Below, in pieces: positions 27,195-34,514 of a DNA stretch of 42,658 nucleotides (position 1 is the first letter of the stretch; each line of letters opens with the position of its first letter). The notes under the pieces were generated by a model. The model worked only from the letters and a program-made list of their open reading frames with translations. It made no database searches and was not told the origin of the DNA. A program made the translations under genes and the position numbers. The stretch comes from Bacteroides sp. (GTDB lineage: Bacteria; Bacteroidota; Bacteroidia; Bacteroidales; Bacteroidaceae), in NCBI GenBank assembly GCA_015060705.1, contig SUXY01000025.1, forward strand, positions 1 through 42,658, written 5' to 3'.

Positions 27195-27211
27195 AAAATA
27201 AAGAACCGAAT

Positions 27212-27901
27212 ATGACTGAACGACTGACCATTACTCAATGGGCGGAAGAAGATCGCCCTCGGGAGAAAATGATGTTGCATGGCGTATCGGCTTTATCGAA
27301 CGCAGAATTGTTGGCTATTCTGATAGGCTCCGGTAATACGGAGGAATCCGCGGTCGAGCTGATGCGGAAAGTGTTGGCTGACTATAGTAACAATCTGAAT
27401 GAACTGGGAAAAGCATCCATCGATGAGCTTTGCCGATACAAAGGGATAGGTCCAGCAAAGGCAATAACCATTTTGGCGGCATCGGAACTAGGGAAGCGGC
27501 GGAAGGAGGAGAAGGTAGAAGAACGTGTGGCTATTCTTTCATCGAAGGACGTGTATGAGTGCTTTTATCCGTTGATGTGCGATTTGCCTACTGAGGAATG
27601 TTGGGTGTTGCTCCTGAATCAGGCTTCCAAAATCATCGATAAAGTGAAGATCGGTGCCGGAGGCTTGAATGCTACGGCGGTGGATGTACGTTGCATCTTG
27701 CGTGAAGCCTTGTTGAAACGGGCATCGGCCATAGCGCTTTGTCACAATCATCCTTCGGGCAATATCCGCCCTAGTCGGGAGGATGACCGTTTGACGCAAC
27801 AGGTCAATCAGGCTTCCCAATGCATGAACATCCGTTTAGTAGATCATGTTATTTTGACCGATGGCGCATTTTATAGTTATGCTGATGAGGGAAGAATCTA
27901 G
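27212..27901 (+). CDS. radC: RadC-family protein (JAB/MPN domain)
   Basis: The protein has 229 residues. An N-terminal helix-hairpin-helix part (about 20-95, GVSALSNAELLAILIGSG, ELCRYKGIGPAKAITILAA) is followed by a JAB1/MPN domain with the metal motif SAIALCHNHPSGNIRPSREDD (about 170-191), a JAMM-type H-x-H...D site. The name comes from an old DNA-repair link since withdrawn for E. coli, and the function of chromosomal RadC is not settled. Length and motifs are complete. Confidence 0.95.
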   Translation: MTERLTITQWAEEDRPREKMMLHGVSALSNAELLAILIGSGNTEESAVELMRKVLADYSNNLNELGKASIDELCRYKGIGPAKAITILAASELGKRRKEEKVEERVAILSSKDVYECFYPLMCDLPTEECWVLLLNQASKIIDKVKIGAGGLNATAVDVRCILREALLKRASAIALCHNHPSGNIRPSREDDRLTQQVNQASQCMNIRLVDHVILTDGAFYSYADEGRI

Positions 27902-27938
27902 AAAATAGTTATTTTTGCATTTCAAAACCTAGAAGATT

Positions 27939-28259
27939 ATGAACGCAGAAGAACGTTTACAGATAGAAGAAAGAATCATTGCAATGCTGAAGACCGTGTA
28001 TGACCCCGAAATTCCGGTGAACATTTACGATCTTGGCTTGATATATAAAATAGATTTGCAGGATAATGGCGAAGTGGTGATTGATATGACCCTTACCGCA
28101 CCGAATTGTCCGGCGGCTGATTTCATCATGGAAGATGTACGCCAGAAGATTGATTCCGTTGAAGGGGTATCATCGGCTGTAGTTAATTTAGTCTTTGAAC
28201 CGGAATGGGACAAGGACATGATGAGTGAAGAAGCAAAACTCGATTTGGGATTCTTGTAA
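27939..28259 (+). CDS. MIP18-family (DUF59) iron-sulfur assembly protein
   Basis: This 106-residue single-domain protein reads MLKTVYDPEIPVNIYDLGLIYKI, then IDMTLTAPNCPAADFIMEDVRQKI and VVNLVFEPEWDKDMMSEEAK. These are the DUF59/MIP18 signature with the conserved cysteine in APNCPA. Relatives (SufT, PaaD, human CIAO2) help deliver Fe-S clusters. The protein is probably SufT-like; no suf genes are adjacent here. It lies 37 bp after radC and 10 bp before lpxH. Confidence 0.93.
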   Translation: MNAEERLQIEERIIAMLKTVYDPEIPVNIYDLGLIYKIDLQDNGEVVIDMTLTAPNCPAADFIMEDVRQKIDSVEGVSSAVVNLVFEPEWDKDMMSEEAKLDLGFL

Positions 28260-28269
28260 ATCGCTTCTT

Positions 28270-29034
28270 ATGAAGAATGTCTATTTCCTTTCCGATGCCC
28301 ATTTGGGCTCACGTGCCATTGAACATAGCCGTACACAAGAACGTCGTTTGGTGAATTTCCTGGAAAGCATCAAGCATAAGGCTTCTGCTGTGTATTTGTT
28401 GGGTGATATGTTCGATTTCTGGTATGAATTCAAGTTGGTGGTTCCGAAAGGGTATATCCGGTTCTTGGGAAAGATTTCAGAGTTGACCGACATGGGGGTG
28501 GAAGTGCATTTCTTTATCGGTAATCATGACATTTGGTGTGGTGATTATCTGGAAAAGGAATGTGGAGTCATTATCCACCGGAAGCCGATGACTTGCGAAA
28601 TCTATGGCAAGGAATTTTATTTGGCGCATGGAGACGGATTGGGGGACAACGATTGGAAGTTCAAGTTCCTTCGTTCCATGTTCCATAGCAAGACATTGCA
28701 GCGCTTGTTCTCGATGCTACATCCTCGTTGGAGCATTGATTTCGGAATGGAATGGGCCAAGCATAGCCGATTGAAGCGGAAAGATGGTCGTGAACCGGAA
28801 TATATGGGTGAGAATGAAGAACCGTTGGTGCTTTATACCAAGGAATATTTGAAGACGCATCCGAATATCAATTTCTTTATCTATGGTCATCGTCATATCA
28901 TGCTTGATTTGATGCTTTCCCATTCGTCCCGCATCATGATATTGGGGGATTGGATTCATGAATTCTCGTATGCTGTCTTTGATGGTGAGAATATGTTCCT
29001 GGAGCAATATATAGAAGGTGAAAGCCAATTATGA
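28270..29034 (+). CDS. lpxH: UDP-2,3-diacylglucosamine diphosphatase (LpxH-type)
   Basis: This 254-residue calcineurin-like metallophosphoesterase of lipid A synthesis cleaves UDP-2,3-diacylglucosamine to lipid X and UMP at the inner face of the membrane. Metal-binding motifs are DAHLG (9-13), GDMFDFWYEF (45-54), GNHD (84-87), HGDG (120-123) and IYGHRH in the C-terminal part. I use ATG 28270, because upstream in-frame sequence overlaps the MIP18 gene and the family motif begins within ten residues of this start. A good terminator follows. Confidence 0.92.
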   Translation: MKNVYFLSDAHLGSRAIEHSRTQERRLVNFLESIKHKASAVYLLGDMFDFWYEFKLVVPKGYIRFLGKISELTDMGVEVHFFIGNHDIWCGDYLEKECGVIIHRKPMTCEIYGKEFYLAHGDGLGDNDWKFKFLRSMFHSKTLQRLFSMLHPRWSIDFGMEWAKHSRLKRKDGREPEYMGENEEPLVLYTKEYLKTHPNINFFIYGHRHIMLDLMLSHSSRIMILGDWIHEFSYAVFDGENMFLEQYIEGESQL

Positions 29035-29043
29035 TAAAAAAAG

Positions 29044-29080
29044 AAAGACCGTTATGCCATTGAAACATAACGGTCTTTTT
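29044..29080. terminator. Bidirectional terminator between lpxH and ackA
   Basis: A 13-bp stem (AAAGACCGTTATG / CATAACGGTCTTT) is followed by T residues on the plus strand and flanked by A residues on the other side, between convergent genes. Confidence 0.9.
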
Positions 29081-29096
29081 ATATGGAGAAAACCGA

Positions 29097-30296
29097 TTAC
29101 TTAGCGCTCAAGATATCCATTGTGTCGCTTGCAATCATCAATTCTTCGTCGGTTGGGATAACAACTACCTTTACCTTAGAATCATCGGCAGAGATGATAG
29201 CTTCGATACCGCGGATGTTGTTCTTGGCTGGGTCAACCTTCACGCCCATGTATTCCAAACCTTCTGTAGAACCTGTACGGGCATTGGCTTGGTTTTCACC
29301 TACACCACCTGTGAAGACGATTACGTCTACACCGCCCATAGCAGCTGCGTATGCACCGATGTACTTCTTGATGCGGTAGAAATACATGTTTTCAGCCAAT
29401 ACGGCACGTGGTTCGCCGGCAGCAGCAGCACTTTCCAAGTCGCGCATATCGCTTGACTTTTCGAATACACCGAGTACACCCGACTTCTTGTTCAAGAGGT
29501 TAGAGATGCCTGTTGCATCGAGGCCTTCCTTTTCCATTATGTATGTTACAGCACCACCGTCGATGTCGCCCGAACGAGTACCCATCATCAAGCCTTCCAA
29601 CGGAGTAAGACCCATGCTGGTGTCTACTGACTTACCGTCCTTGACAGCTGTGATAGAACCACCGTTACCTACGTGGCAAGTGATGATCTTAGTACCTTCT
29701 ACAGGGAGACCCAAGAATTCGCAAGCACGCTTTGAAACGTAGCGGTGAGATGTTCCGTGGAAACCATAACGACGTACGCCATACTTAGTATAGAGTTCGT
29801 AAGGAACTGCATACATGTAAGCATAGTCAGGCATAGTTTGGTGGAATGCAGTATCGAATACACCTACCTGAGGTACGTTCGGAAGGATAGCAGTTACCGC
29901 ATTGACACCCTTCAAGTTAGCAGGGTTGTGAAGCGGAGCAAGGTCGCTACATGCAACGAATGTATCCAATACTTCCTGGTCGATCAATACAGACTTGGCG
30001 AACTTTTCACCACCGTGTACCATACGATGACCTACGGCGTTGATTTCTTCCAATGACTTGATAGCACCGTATTCTTCGCTTACCAATGTATTGAGGATGA
30101 AGTCGATACCTGTAGTGTGTTCAGGAACGTCCTTTTCAAGAATCTTCTTTTCGCCGTTTGGCAAAGTCAACTTCAAGAATGAACCCGGCAAGCCGATCTT
30201 TTCGATACCACCTTGTGCCATTACTTCCTTGGTAGTCATATCAAACAATTTGTACTTGATAGAAGAGCTACCGCAATTGAGAACCAATATCTTCAT
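29097..30296 (-). CDS. ackA: Acetate kinase
   Basis: This 399-residue ASKHA-fold enzyme interconverts acetyl phosphate plus ADP with acetate plus ATP, the energy-yielding last step of acetate fermentation. It starts MKILVLNCGSSSIKYKLF, the family N-terminus, so the longer in-frame extension into the upstream repeat is not used. Other motifs are VGHRMVHGGEKF, FDTAFHQTMP, YGFHGTSHRYVS, HVGNGGSITAVKDGKSVDTSMGLT (read in parts) and FTGGVGEN. Codon use is biased toward high expression. It follows pta by 148 bp, which contain repeat element B. Confidence 0.98.
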   Translation of the reverse strand: MKILVLNCGSSSIKYKLFDMTTKEVMAQGGIEKIGLPGSFLKLTLPNGEKKILEKDVPEHTTGIDFILNTLVSEEYGAIKSLEEINAVGHRMVHGGEKFAKSVLIDQEVLDTFVACSDLAPLHNPANLKGVNAVTAILPNVPQVGVFDTAFHQTMPDYAYMYAVPYELYTKYGVRRYGFHGTSHRYVSKRACEFLGLPVEGTKIITCHVGNGGSITAVKDGKSVDTSMGLTPLEGLMMGTRSGDIDGGAVTYIMEKEGLDATGISNLLNKKSGVLGVFEKSSDMRDLESAAAAGEPRAVLAENMYFYRIKKYIGAYAAAMGGVDVIVFTGGVGENQANARTGSTEGLEYMGVKVDPAKNNIRGIEAIISADDSKVKVVVIPTDEELMIASDTMDILSAK

Positions 30297-30331
30297 TTTA
30301 TATCCAATTTTTATATTAACATTAAAACGGT

Positions 30332-30421
30332 TGTCATTCAGAACGGAACGTAGTGTAGTGAAGAATCTCGGATACATCCACGTTTATGCCTCCGAGATTC
30401 TTCGCTTCGCTCTGAATGACA
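30332..30421. repeat. Modular inverted-repeat element B (REPIN-like)
   Basis: The 90-bp element has TGTCATTCAGA and TCTGAATGACA ends. The left arm is type gamma (ACGGAACGTAGTGTAGTGAA) and the right arm type beta (GCGAAGCGAAGAATCTCG read inward). The loop has ACATCCACG. It lies between pta and ackA, 23 bp after the pta stop and 35 bp before the ackA start. Confidence 0.93.
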
Positions 30422-30444
30422 AAGGTGTAAACTTATTCCTAAAA

Positions 30445-31452
30445 TTATTTCTTAGCAGCAATAGCCTGATTAGCTGTAATAGCTACCATGTTGTAAATAT
30501 CGTCGATAGAGCAACCACGAGACAAGTCGTTTACCGGACGAGCGATACCTTGGAGAACTGGACCGATAGCTGTTGCATGACCCAAACGTTCTACCAACTT
30601 ATAGGCGATGTTACCTACTTCCAAGCATGGGAATACCAATACATTGGCGTAACCTGCGATTTCAGAACCCGGAGCCTTGCTCTGACCGATACGTGGAACC
30701 AATGCAGCATCTGCCTGAAGTTCACCTTCAATCTTCAATTCAGGAGCCATTTCCTTAGCGATAGCCAAAGCTTCAGTTACCTTGTCTACCACTTCGTGCT
30801 TAGCCGAACCCTTAGTAGAGAAGCTCAACATGGCAACACGTGGGTCGAGACCTGCAACGGCCTGAGCTGTCTGAGCGGTACATACGGCAATCTGAGCCAA
30901 CTGGTTAGCATCCGGCATCGGAGTAACAGCTACGTCACCTACGAACAATACACCGTTTTCGCCACATTCAGGAGCTTGAGTCAACAACAACATACCACCA
31001 GATACGCAAGTGATACCCGGAGTAGTCTTGATAATCTGCAATGCAGGACGGAGAACGTCACCGGTAGTGTTCTGGGCACCGGCCAATTGACCGTCAGCAT
31101 CGCCAGCCTTGATAATCAAGCAACCCAAGTACAATGGCTTTTCTACCAATGCACGGGCTTCTTCGATAGTCATGCCTTTCTTCTTGCGGAGTTCGCAAAG
31201 GAGTTGTGCGTATTCTTCCTTCTTCGGATGGTCAGCCGGGTTGATGATGGTTGCCTTACCGATGTTTTCCAATCCCCATTCCTTTGCCAAACCCATGATT
31301 TCTTCCGGGTTACCAATCAGGATAAGGTCTGCCACTTCGTCTGCCAAAAGTTGGTTAGCTGCCTTCAATGTACGTTCTTCAGTACCTTCAGGGAGAACGA
31401 TGCGCTGCTTGTTAGCCTTGGCACGTTCCACGATTTGATTCATTAAACTCAT
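30445..31452 (-). CDS. pta: Phosphate acetyltransferase
   Basis: This 335-residue short-form Pta (no N-terminal DRTGG domains) converts acetyl-CoA plus phosphate to acetyl phosphate plus CoA. Motifs are IVLPEGTEERTLKAA, PLYLGCLIIKAGDADGQLAGA, VTPMPDANQLAQIA, LSFSTKGSA and LVFPCLEVGNIAYKLVERLG, ending SRGCSIDDIYNMVAIT. It lies upstream of ackA on the same strand, the standard acetate pathway order. The first residues MSLMNQIVERAK allow a start at 31452 or three codons in; I keep the first. Codon use indicates high expression. Confidence 0.98.
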   Translation of the reverse strand: MSLMNQIVERAKANKQRIVLPEGTEERTLKAANQLLADEVADLILIGNPEEIMGLAKEWGLENIGKATIINPADHPKKEEYAQLLCELRKKKGMTIEEARALVEKPLYLGCLIIKAGDADGQLAGAQNTTGDVLRPALQIIKTTPGITCVSGGMLLLTQAPECGENGVLFVGDVAVTPMPDANQLAQIAVCTAQTAQAVAGLDPRVAMLSFSTKGSAKHEVVDKVTEALAIAKEMAPELKIEGELQADAALVPRIGQSKAPGSEIAGYANVLVFPCLEVGNIAYKLVERLGHATAIGPVLQGIARPVNDLSRGCSIDDIYNMVAITANQAIAAKK

Positions 31453-31501
31453 AGTATATCTTATTTTTAAGTTTTAAATCGAGGTTATATCCTTCATCAT
31501 G

Positions 31502-31509
31502 CAAAATTA
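31502..31509 (-). promoter_or_regulatory. Probable -7 box for pta-ackA
   Basis: Minus strand TAATTTTG lies 49 bp before the pta start. A TTTG is present upstream, but at 24 bp, longer than the usual 19-21. Confidence 0.45.
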
Positions 31510-31563
31510 GGGATTTTTGCCATATTCACATTGCAAAATCGAATATATTTTGAAGGTTTGTTT

Positions 31564-31571
31564 TAACTTTG
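31564..31571 (+). promoter_or_regulatory. Probable -7 box for lrgAB
   Basis: TAACTTTG lies 26 bp before the lrgA ATG. The upstream element is not clear. Confidence 0.4.
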
Positions 31572-31597
31572 TGGTGTTTTTTAAAAAGATTGTAGTT

Positions 31598-31951
31598 ATG
31601 ATTCGTCAATGTGCGGTTTTATTCGGGTGCTTGGCGTTGGGGGAATGGGTCGTTTCCCTCACCGGAGTGAAGCTCCCTTCCAGCATCATCGGGATGTTGT
31701 TGTTGACCTTGTTCCTCAAATTGGGATGGGTGAAGTTGAAGTGGGTGCAGGGCTTGTCCGATTTCTTGGTCGCCAATCTCGGCTTCTTCTTCGTGCCTGC
31801 CGGGGTGGCCTTGATGCTTTATTTCGATATTATCCAGGCTCAGTTCTGGCCGATTCTGATTGCATCGGTGGTAAGCACCTTGCTGGTGTTCTTGGTTACA
31901 GGTTGGATTCATCAAATCATACGTCGTTCAAATGGAATTTCTAGAAAATAA
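31598..31951 (+). CDS. lrgA: LrgA/CidA-family membrane protein
   Basis: This 117-residue protein has four predicted membrane segments and the family motif LTGVKLPSSIIGMLLLTLFL, then FLVANLGFFFVPAGVALM. LrgA/CidA proteins are holin-like small membrane proteins; LrgAB homologues have been linked to cell lysis control and, in several organisms, to pyruvate or glycolate transport. The ATG at 31598 is chosen because upstream in-frame codons cover the promoter. It overlaps lrgB by 20 bp, which suggests coupled translation. The neighbouring pta-ackA genes make a pyruvate/overflow link tempting, but it is inference only. Confidence 0.9.
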   Translation: MIRQCAVLFGCLALGEWVVSLTGVKLPSSIIGMLLLTLFLKLGWVKLKWVQGLSDFLVANLGFFFVPAGVALMLYFDIIQAQFWPILIASVVSTLLVFLVTGWIHQIIRRSNGISRK

Positions 31952-32627
31952 ATATTTACTTCTTGCCTTGACATTCGGGGCATTTGCCTTGTTCAGAGGC
32001 TTGCAAAGAAAGACGGGATGGGTGTTGCTGAACCCCATCTTGCTGACCATGTTCTCCGTGATTCTCTTCCTGAAGCTCACGGGAATCAGTTATGACACTT
32101 ATCAGGAGGGCGGAAAGCTGATAGAGTTTTGGCTGAAGCCTGCCATCGTGGCGCTGGGCGTGCCTCTGTACTTGCAACTGGAGATGATAAAGAAACAATG
32201 GTTGCCCATCCTGCTCTCCCAATTGGCGGGATGCCTGGTAGGCTTGGTATCGGTCATTCTCATAGCCAAGGGCATGGGCGCATCTACGGAGGTGATTTGC
32301 TCGTTGGCTCCCAAGTCGGTGACTACTCCGATAGCCATGGAGGTATCTGCCGCTACGGGCGGAATTCCCTCATTGTCAGCGGCTGTGGTCATCTTGGTGG
32401 GATTGTTCGGGGCGGTGCTCGGATTCAAGGTGATGGATTTCGGGCATATCAAGAGTCCGATAGCACAAGGCCTTTCCATGGGTACGGCCAGTCATGCCAT
32501 CGGCACTTCTACCGCAATGGACATCAGTGGTAAATATGGAGCATACGCCAGCTTGGGATTGACATTGAACGGGATTTTTACGGCACTCCTTACACCTACC
32601 GTATTGAGATTGCTGGGCATTATTTAG
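31932..32627 (+). CDS. lrgB: LrgB/CidB-family membrane protein
   Basis: This 231-residue protein has six or more hydrophobic segments. Family signatures are ISYDTYQEGGKLIEFWLKPAIVALGVPLY (read in two parts), then SLAPKSVTTPIAMEVS and GTASHAIGTSTAMDIS. It is the large partner of LrgA. It starts 20 bp inside lrgA and ends 51 bp from the convergent cdaA stop, with a 9-bp-arm hairpin between them. Confidence 0.93.
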   Translation: MEFLENKYLLLALTFGAFALFRGLQRKTGWVLLNPILLTMFSVILFLKLTGISYDTYQEGGKLIEFWLKPAIVALGVPLYLQLEMIKKQWLPILLSQLAGCLVGLVSVILIAKGMGASTEVICSLAPKSVTTPIAMEVSAATGGIPSLSAAVVILVGLFGAVLGFKVMDFGHIKSPIAQGLSMGTASHAIGTSTAMDISGKYGAYASLGLTLNGIFTALLTPTVLRLLGII

Positions 32628-32633
32628 GAAGAA

Positions 32634-32677
32634 GTGTAGTCAAAAAAACAACTGACTAACTGACTCACTGACTACAC
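32634..32677. repeat. GTGTAGTCA hairpin, copy 1
   Basis: GTGTAGTCA (32634-32642) and TGACTACAC (32669-32677) form 9-bp inverted ends around an interior with repeated ACTGACT units. It lies between the convergent lrgB and cdaA genes and may act as a terminator. A second copy lies at 38128-38163. Confidence 0.75.
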
Positions 32678-32678
32678 C

Positions 32679-33443
32679 TTAGTCTTCCTTGGTGAGGATT
32701 CTTTCCAACTCCTCGGCGGTCAAGCGAAGGTGGAACTGACCTTTGTAGGCCGCAGAGATACCGCCCGTTTCCTCGGACACGATGATGGCCAAGGCATCGG
32801 TTTCTTGCGATACACCCATCGCGGCCCGATGACGCAAGCCCAATTCCTTCGGGATGTTCAAGTCATGCGATACGGGAAGGATGCATCCGGCGGCAACGAT
32901 TTGCTTGTGGCGGATAATCATCGCTCCGTCGTGCAAAGGACTGTTCTTGAAGAAGATATTCTCAATAAGTCGTTGGTTTACATCGGCATTGATTGTTTCG
33001 CCGCTACGGATGATTTCATTCAATGGGACATTCTTTTCAATCACCATTAAAGCCCCTGTCTTGGTCTTGCTCATACTCATGCAAGCCATGACAATCGGCA
33101 TGATATCGGCCTTTTCGGTCTTTTCCTTTTTGCTATTGGTGAGGATGCGGAAGAAATTGCCGAGCCTCTTGTGCGAGCCGAGGTTGACCAGGAACTTGCG
33201 GATATCGTCCTGAAAAAGCACGATGAGGGCAAGTACACCCACACTGACCAATTTGTCGAAGATAGAACCCAACAGACGCATTTCCAATACTTGCGATACC
33301 ACAATCCAACATCCGATGAATACCAGAATACCAATAAAGATATTGATAGAGCCGGAGTCCTTCATCAGTCGGTAAGTCTGATAAAGCAGGTAGGCAACCA
33401 ATAGGATGTCAATCAAGTCTTTGATGCTGAAATCTATAAACAT
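32679..33443 (-). CDS. cdaA: Diadenylate cyclase (CdaA-type, membrane)
   Basis: This 254-residue enzyme makes cyclic di-AMP from two ATP. Three membrane segments (about 8-26, 33-52, 63-78) precede a DAC (DisA_N) domain (about 110-235) with the conserved DGA (residues 172-174, SPLHDGAMII) and RHR (204-206, GLRHRAAMG). CdaA is the main housekeeping c-di-AMP synthase in many bacteria, linked to potassium, osmotic and cell-wall control. It follows folP by 20 bp on the same strand. The GlmM/CdaR partners known from Firmicutes are not beside it. Confidence 0.95.
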   Translation of the reverse strand: MFIDFSIKDLIDILLVAYLLYQTYRLMKDSGSINIFIGILVFIGCWIVVSQVLEMRLLGSIFDKLVSVGVLALIVLFQDDIRKFLVNLGSHKRLGNFFRILTNSKKEKTEKADIMPIVMACMSMSKTKTGALMVIEKNVPLNEIIRSGETINADVNQRLIENIFFKNSPLHDGAMIIRHKQIVAAGCILPVSHDLNIPKELGLRHRAAMGVSQETDALAIIVSEETGGISAAYKGQFHLRLTAEELERILTKED

Positions 33444-33463
33444 TTCTCAAATTGGGTTTAAGG

Positions 33464-34315
33464 TTAAAACGCTTGGCAAGCTTTCATTTTTTCTACTATC
33501 TTCACCGCTTCTACGGCGGCTTTTACATCGTGTACTCTCAAAATATGGGCTCCCTTTTGCAGGGCGATGGTGTTCAGTATGGTGGTGCCGTTTAAGGCTT
33601 CTTCCGGAGTTGTATCGAGCAACTTGTAAATCATCGATTTCCGGGAGATGCCGACCAGCAAAGGCAATTCGAACAACTTGAATTCTTCCAGATGATTCAT
33701 CAACTGGTAATTGTGTTCAAGGGTCTTCCCGAATCCGAAGCCGGGATCAAGGATGATGTCCTTCACGCCCAAGTCCCTCAGTTTTTGTACCTTTTCGGAG
33801 AAGAAATAGAAGATTTCCTTCAGAAAATGGTCGTATTGGGGGGCAATTTGCATGGTTTGCGGAGTACCTTTCATGTGCATGGCGATGTAAGGAACACCGA
33901 GTTTTGCAATGGTAGTAAACATGGCTTCGTCCATGTTGCCGGCAGAGATGTCGTTGATGATGGCAGCACCATATTCTTCCACGCACATTTTTGCCACATC
34001 GGCACGGAACGTATCGACCGAAACAATAGCTTCCGGACAATGTTCACGAATCAACTTCAAGCCGGTACGCAAGCGGGACATTTCTTCTTCATTGCTGATG
34101 TGTTCGGCGTCCGGACGCGATGAGTAGGCACCTATATCGATGATAGAGGCTCCCTCGTCTACAATTTGATGCAGGCGTTGGATGATATCTTTCTCGGTTT
34201 CGGCACGGCTTCCGGCATAGAACGAGTCAGGAGTTACGTTCAGTATCCCCATGACTTGCGGCTCGGTGAGGTCCATTAGTCGACCGTTTACGTTGATAAA
34301 TAGAGGTGTCTTCAT
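33464..34315 (-). CDS. folP: Dihydropteroate synthase
   Basis: This 283-residue TIM-barrel enzyme condenses dihydropterin pyrophosphate with p-aminobenzoate in folate synthesis and is the target of sulfonamides. Signature motifs are VMGILNVTPDSFYAGSR (23-39), IDIGAYSSRPDAEH, INDISAG and LDPGFGFGKTLEHNYQLM. It is first in a two-gene unit with cdaA. The upstream 199 bp shared with murF contain repeat element C. Confidence 0.97.
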   Translation of the reverse strand: MKTPLFINVNGRLMDLTEPQVMGILNVTPDSFYAGSRAETEKDIIQRLHQIVDEGASIIDIGAYSSRPDAEHISNEEEMSRLRTGLKLIREHCPEAIVSVDTFRADVAKMCVEEYGAAIINDISAGNMDEAMFTTIAKLGVPYIAMHMKGTPQTMQIAPQYDHFLKEIFYFFSEKVQKLRDLGVKDIILDPGFGFGKTLEHNYQLMNHLEEFKLFELPLLVGISRKSMIYKLLDTTPEEALNGTTILNTIALQKGAHILRVHDVKAAVEAVKIVEKMKACQAF

Positions 34316-34388
34316 TGTTCCTGGTTTCGATAGGACAAAAGTAAACAGAAATATTGAGTTTTTTGTATTTTAGGTAGGTTTTTTCCGT

Positions 34389-34396
34389 TATATTTG
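34389..34396 (+). promoter_or_regulatory. Probable -7 box for murF, upstream of repeat C
   Basis: TATATTTG matches TAnnTTTG. A TTTTG at 34361-34365 lies 23 bp upstream, slightly long. A start near 34403 would place repeat element C at the very 5' end of the murF leader. Confidence 0.5.
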
Positions 34397-34405
34397 TGCT
34401 GTGTT

Positions 34406-34489
34406 TGTCATTCAGACGACCGAAGGGAGGAAGAATCTCGTTAACATCCACTTTTGCAATCGAGATCCTTCGCTTCGCTCTGGATGACA
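34406..34489. repeat. Modular inverted-repeat element C (REPIN-like)
   Basis: The 84-bp element is the shortest copy. The left arm is type alpha (CGACCGAAGGGAGGAAGAATCTCG) and the right arm type beta with the paired variant (TGTCATCCAGA with GGATCTCG). The loop has AACATCCACTT. It lies 25 bp before the murF ATG. Confidence 0.93.
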
Positions 34490-34514
34490 ATATGTAAAAA
34501 GTAATATCAGAATT

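Noticed and set aside
30297..30377. N-terminal extension of ackA by 27 codons
   Set aside because: The extension is translated repeat element B. The family N-terminus MKILVLNCGSS begins exactly at 30296.
31932..31951. Possible frameshift between lrgA and lrgB
   Set aside because: Both proteins are complete in length and motifs. A 20-bp overlap is normal for this coupled pair.
34227..34490. Short open frames crossing the inverted repeats (also 37891-38121, 39314-39577, 7459-7641), with peptides such as ILPPFGRLNDK
   Set aside because: They are translations of the repeat arms and share peptides only for that reason. They have no start context and overlap real genes.
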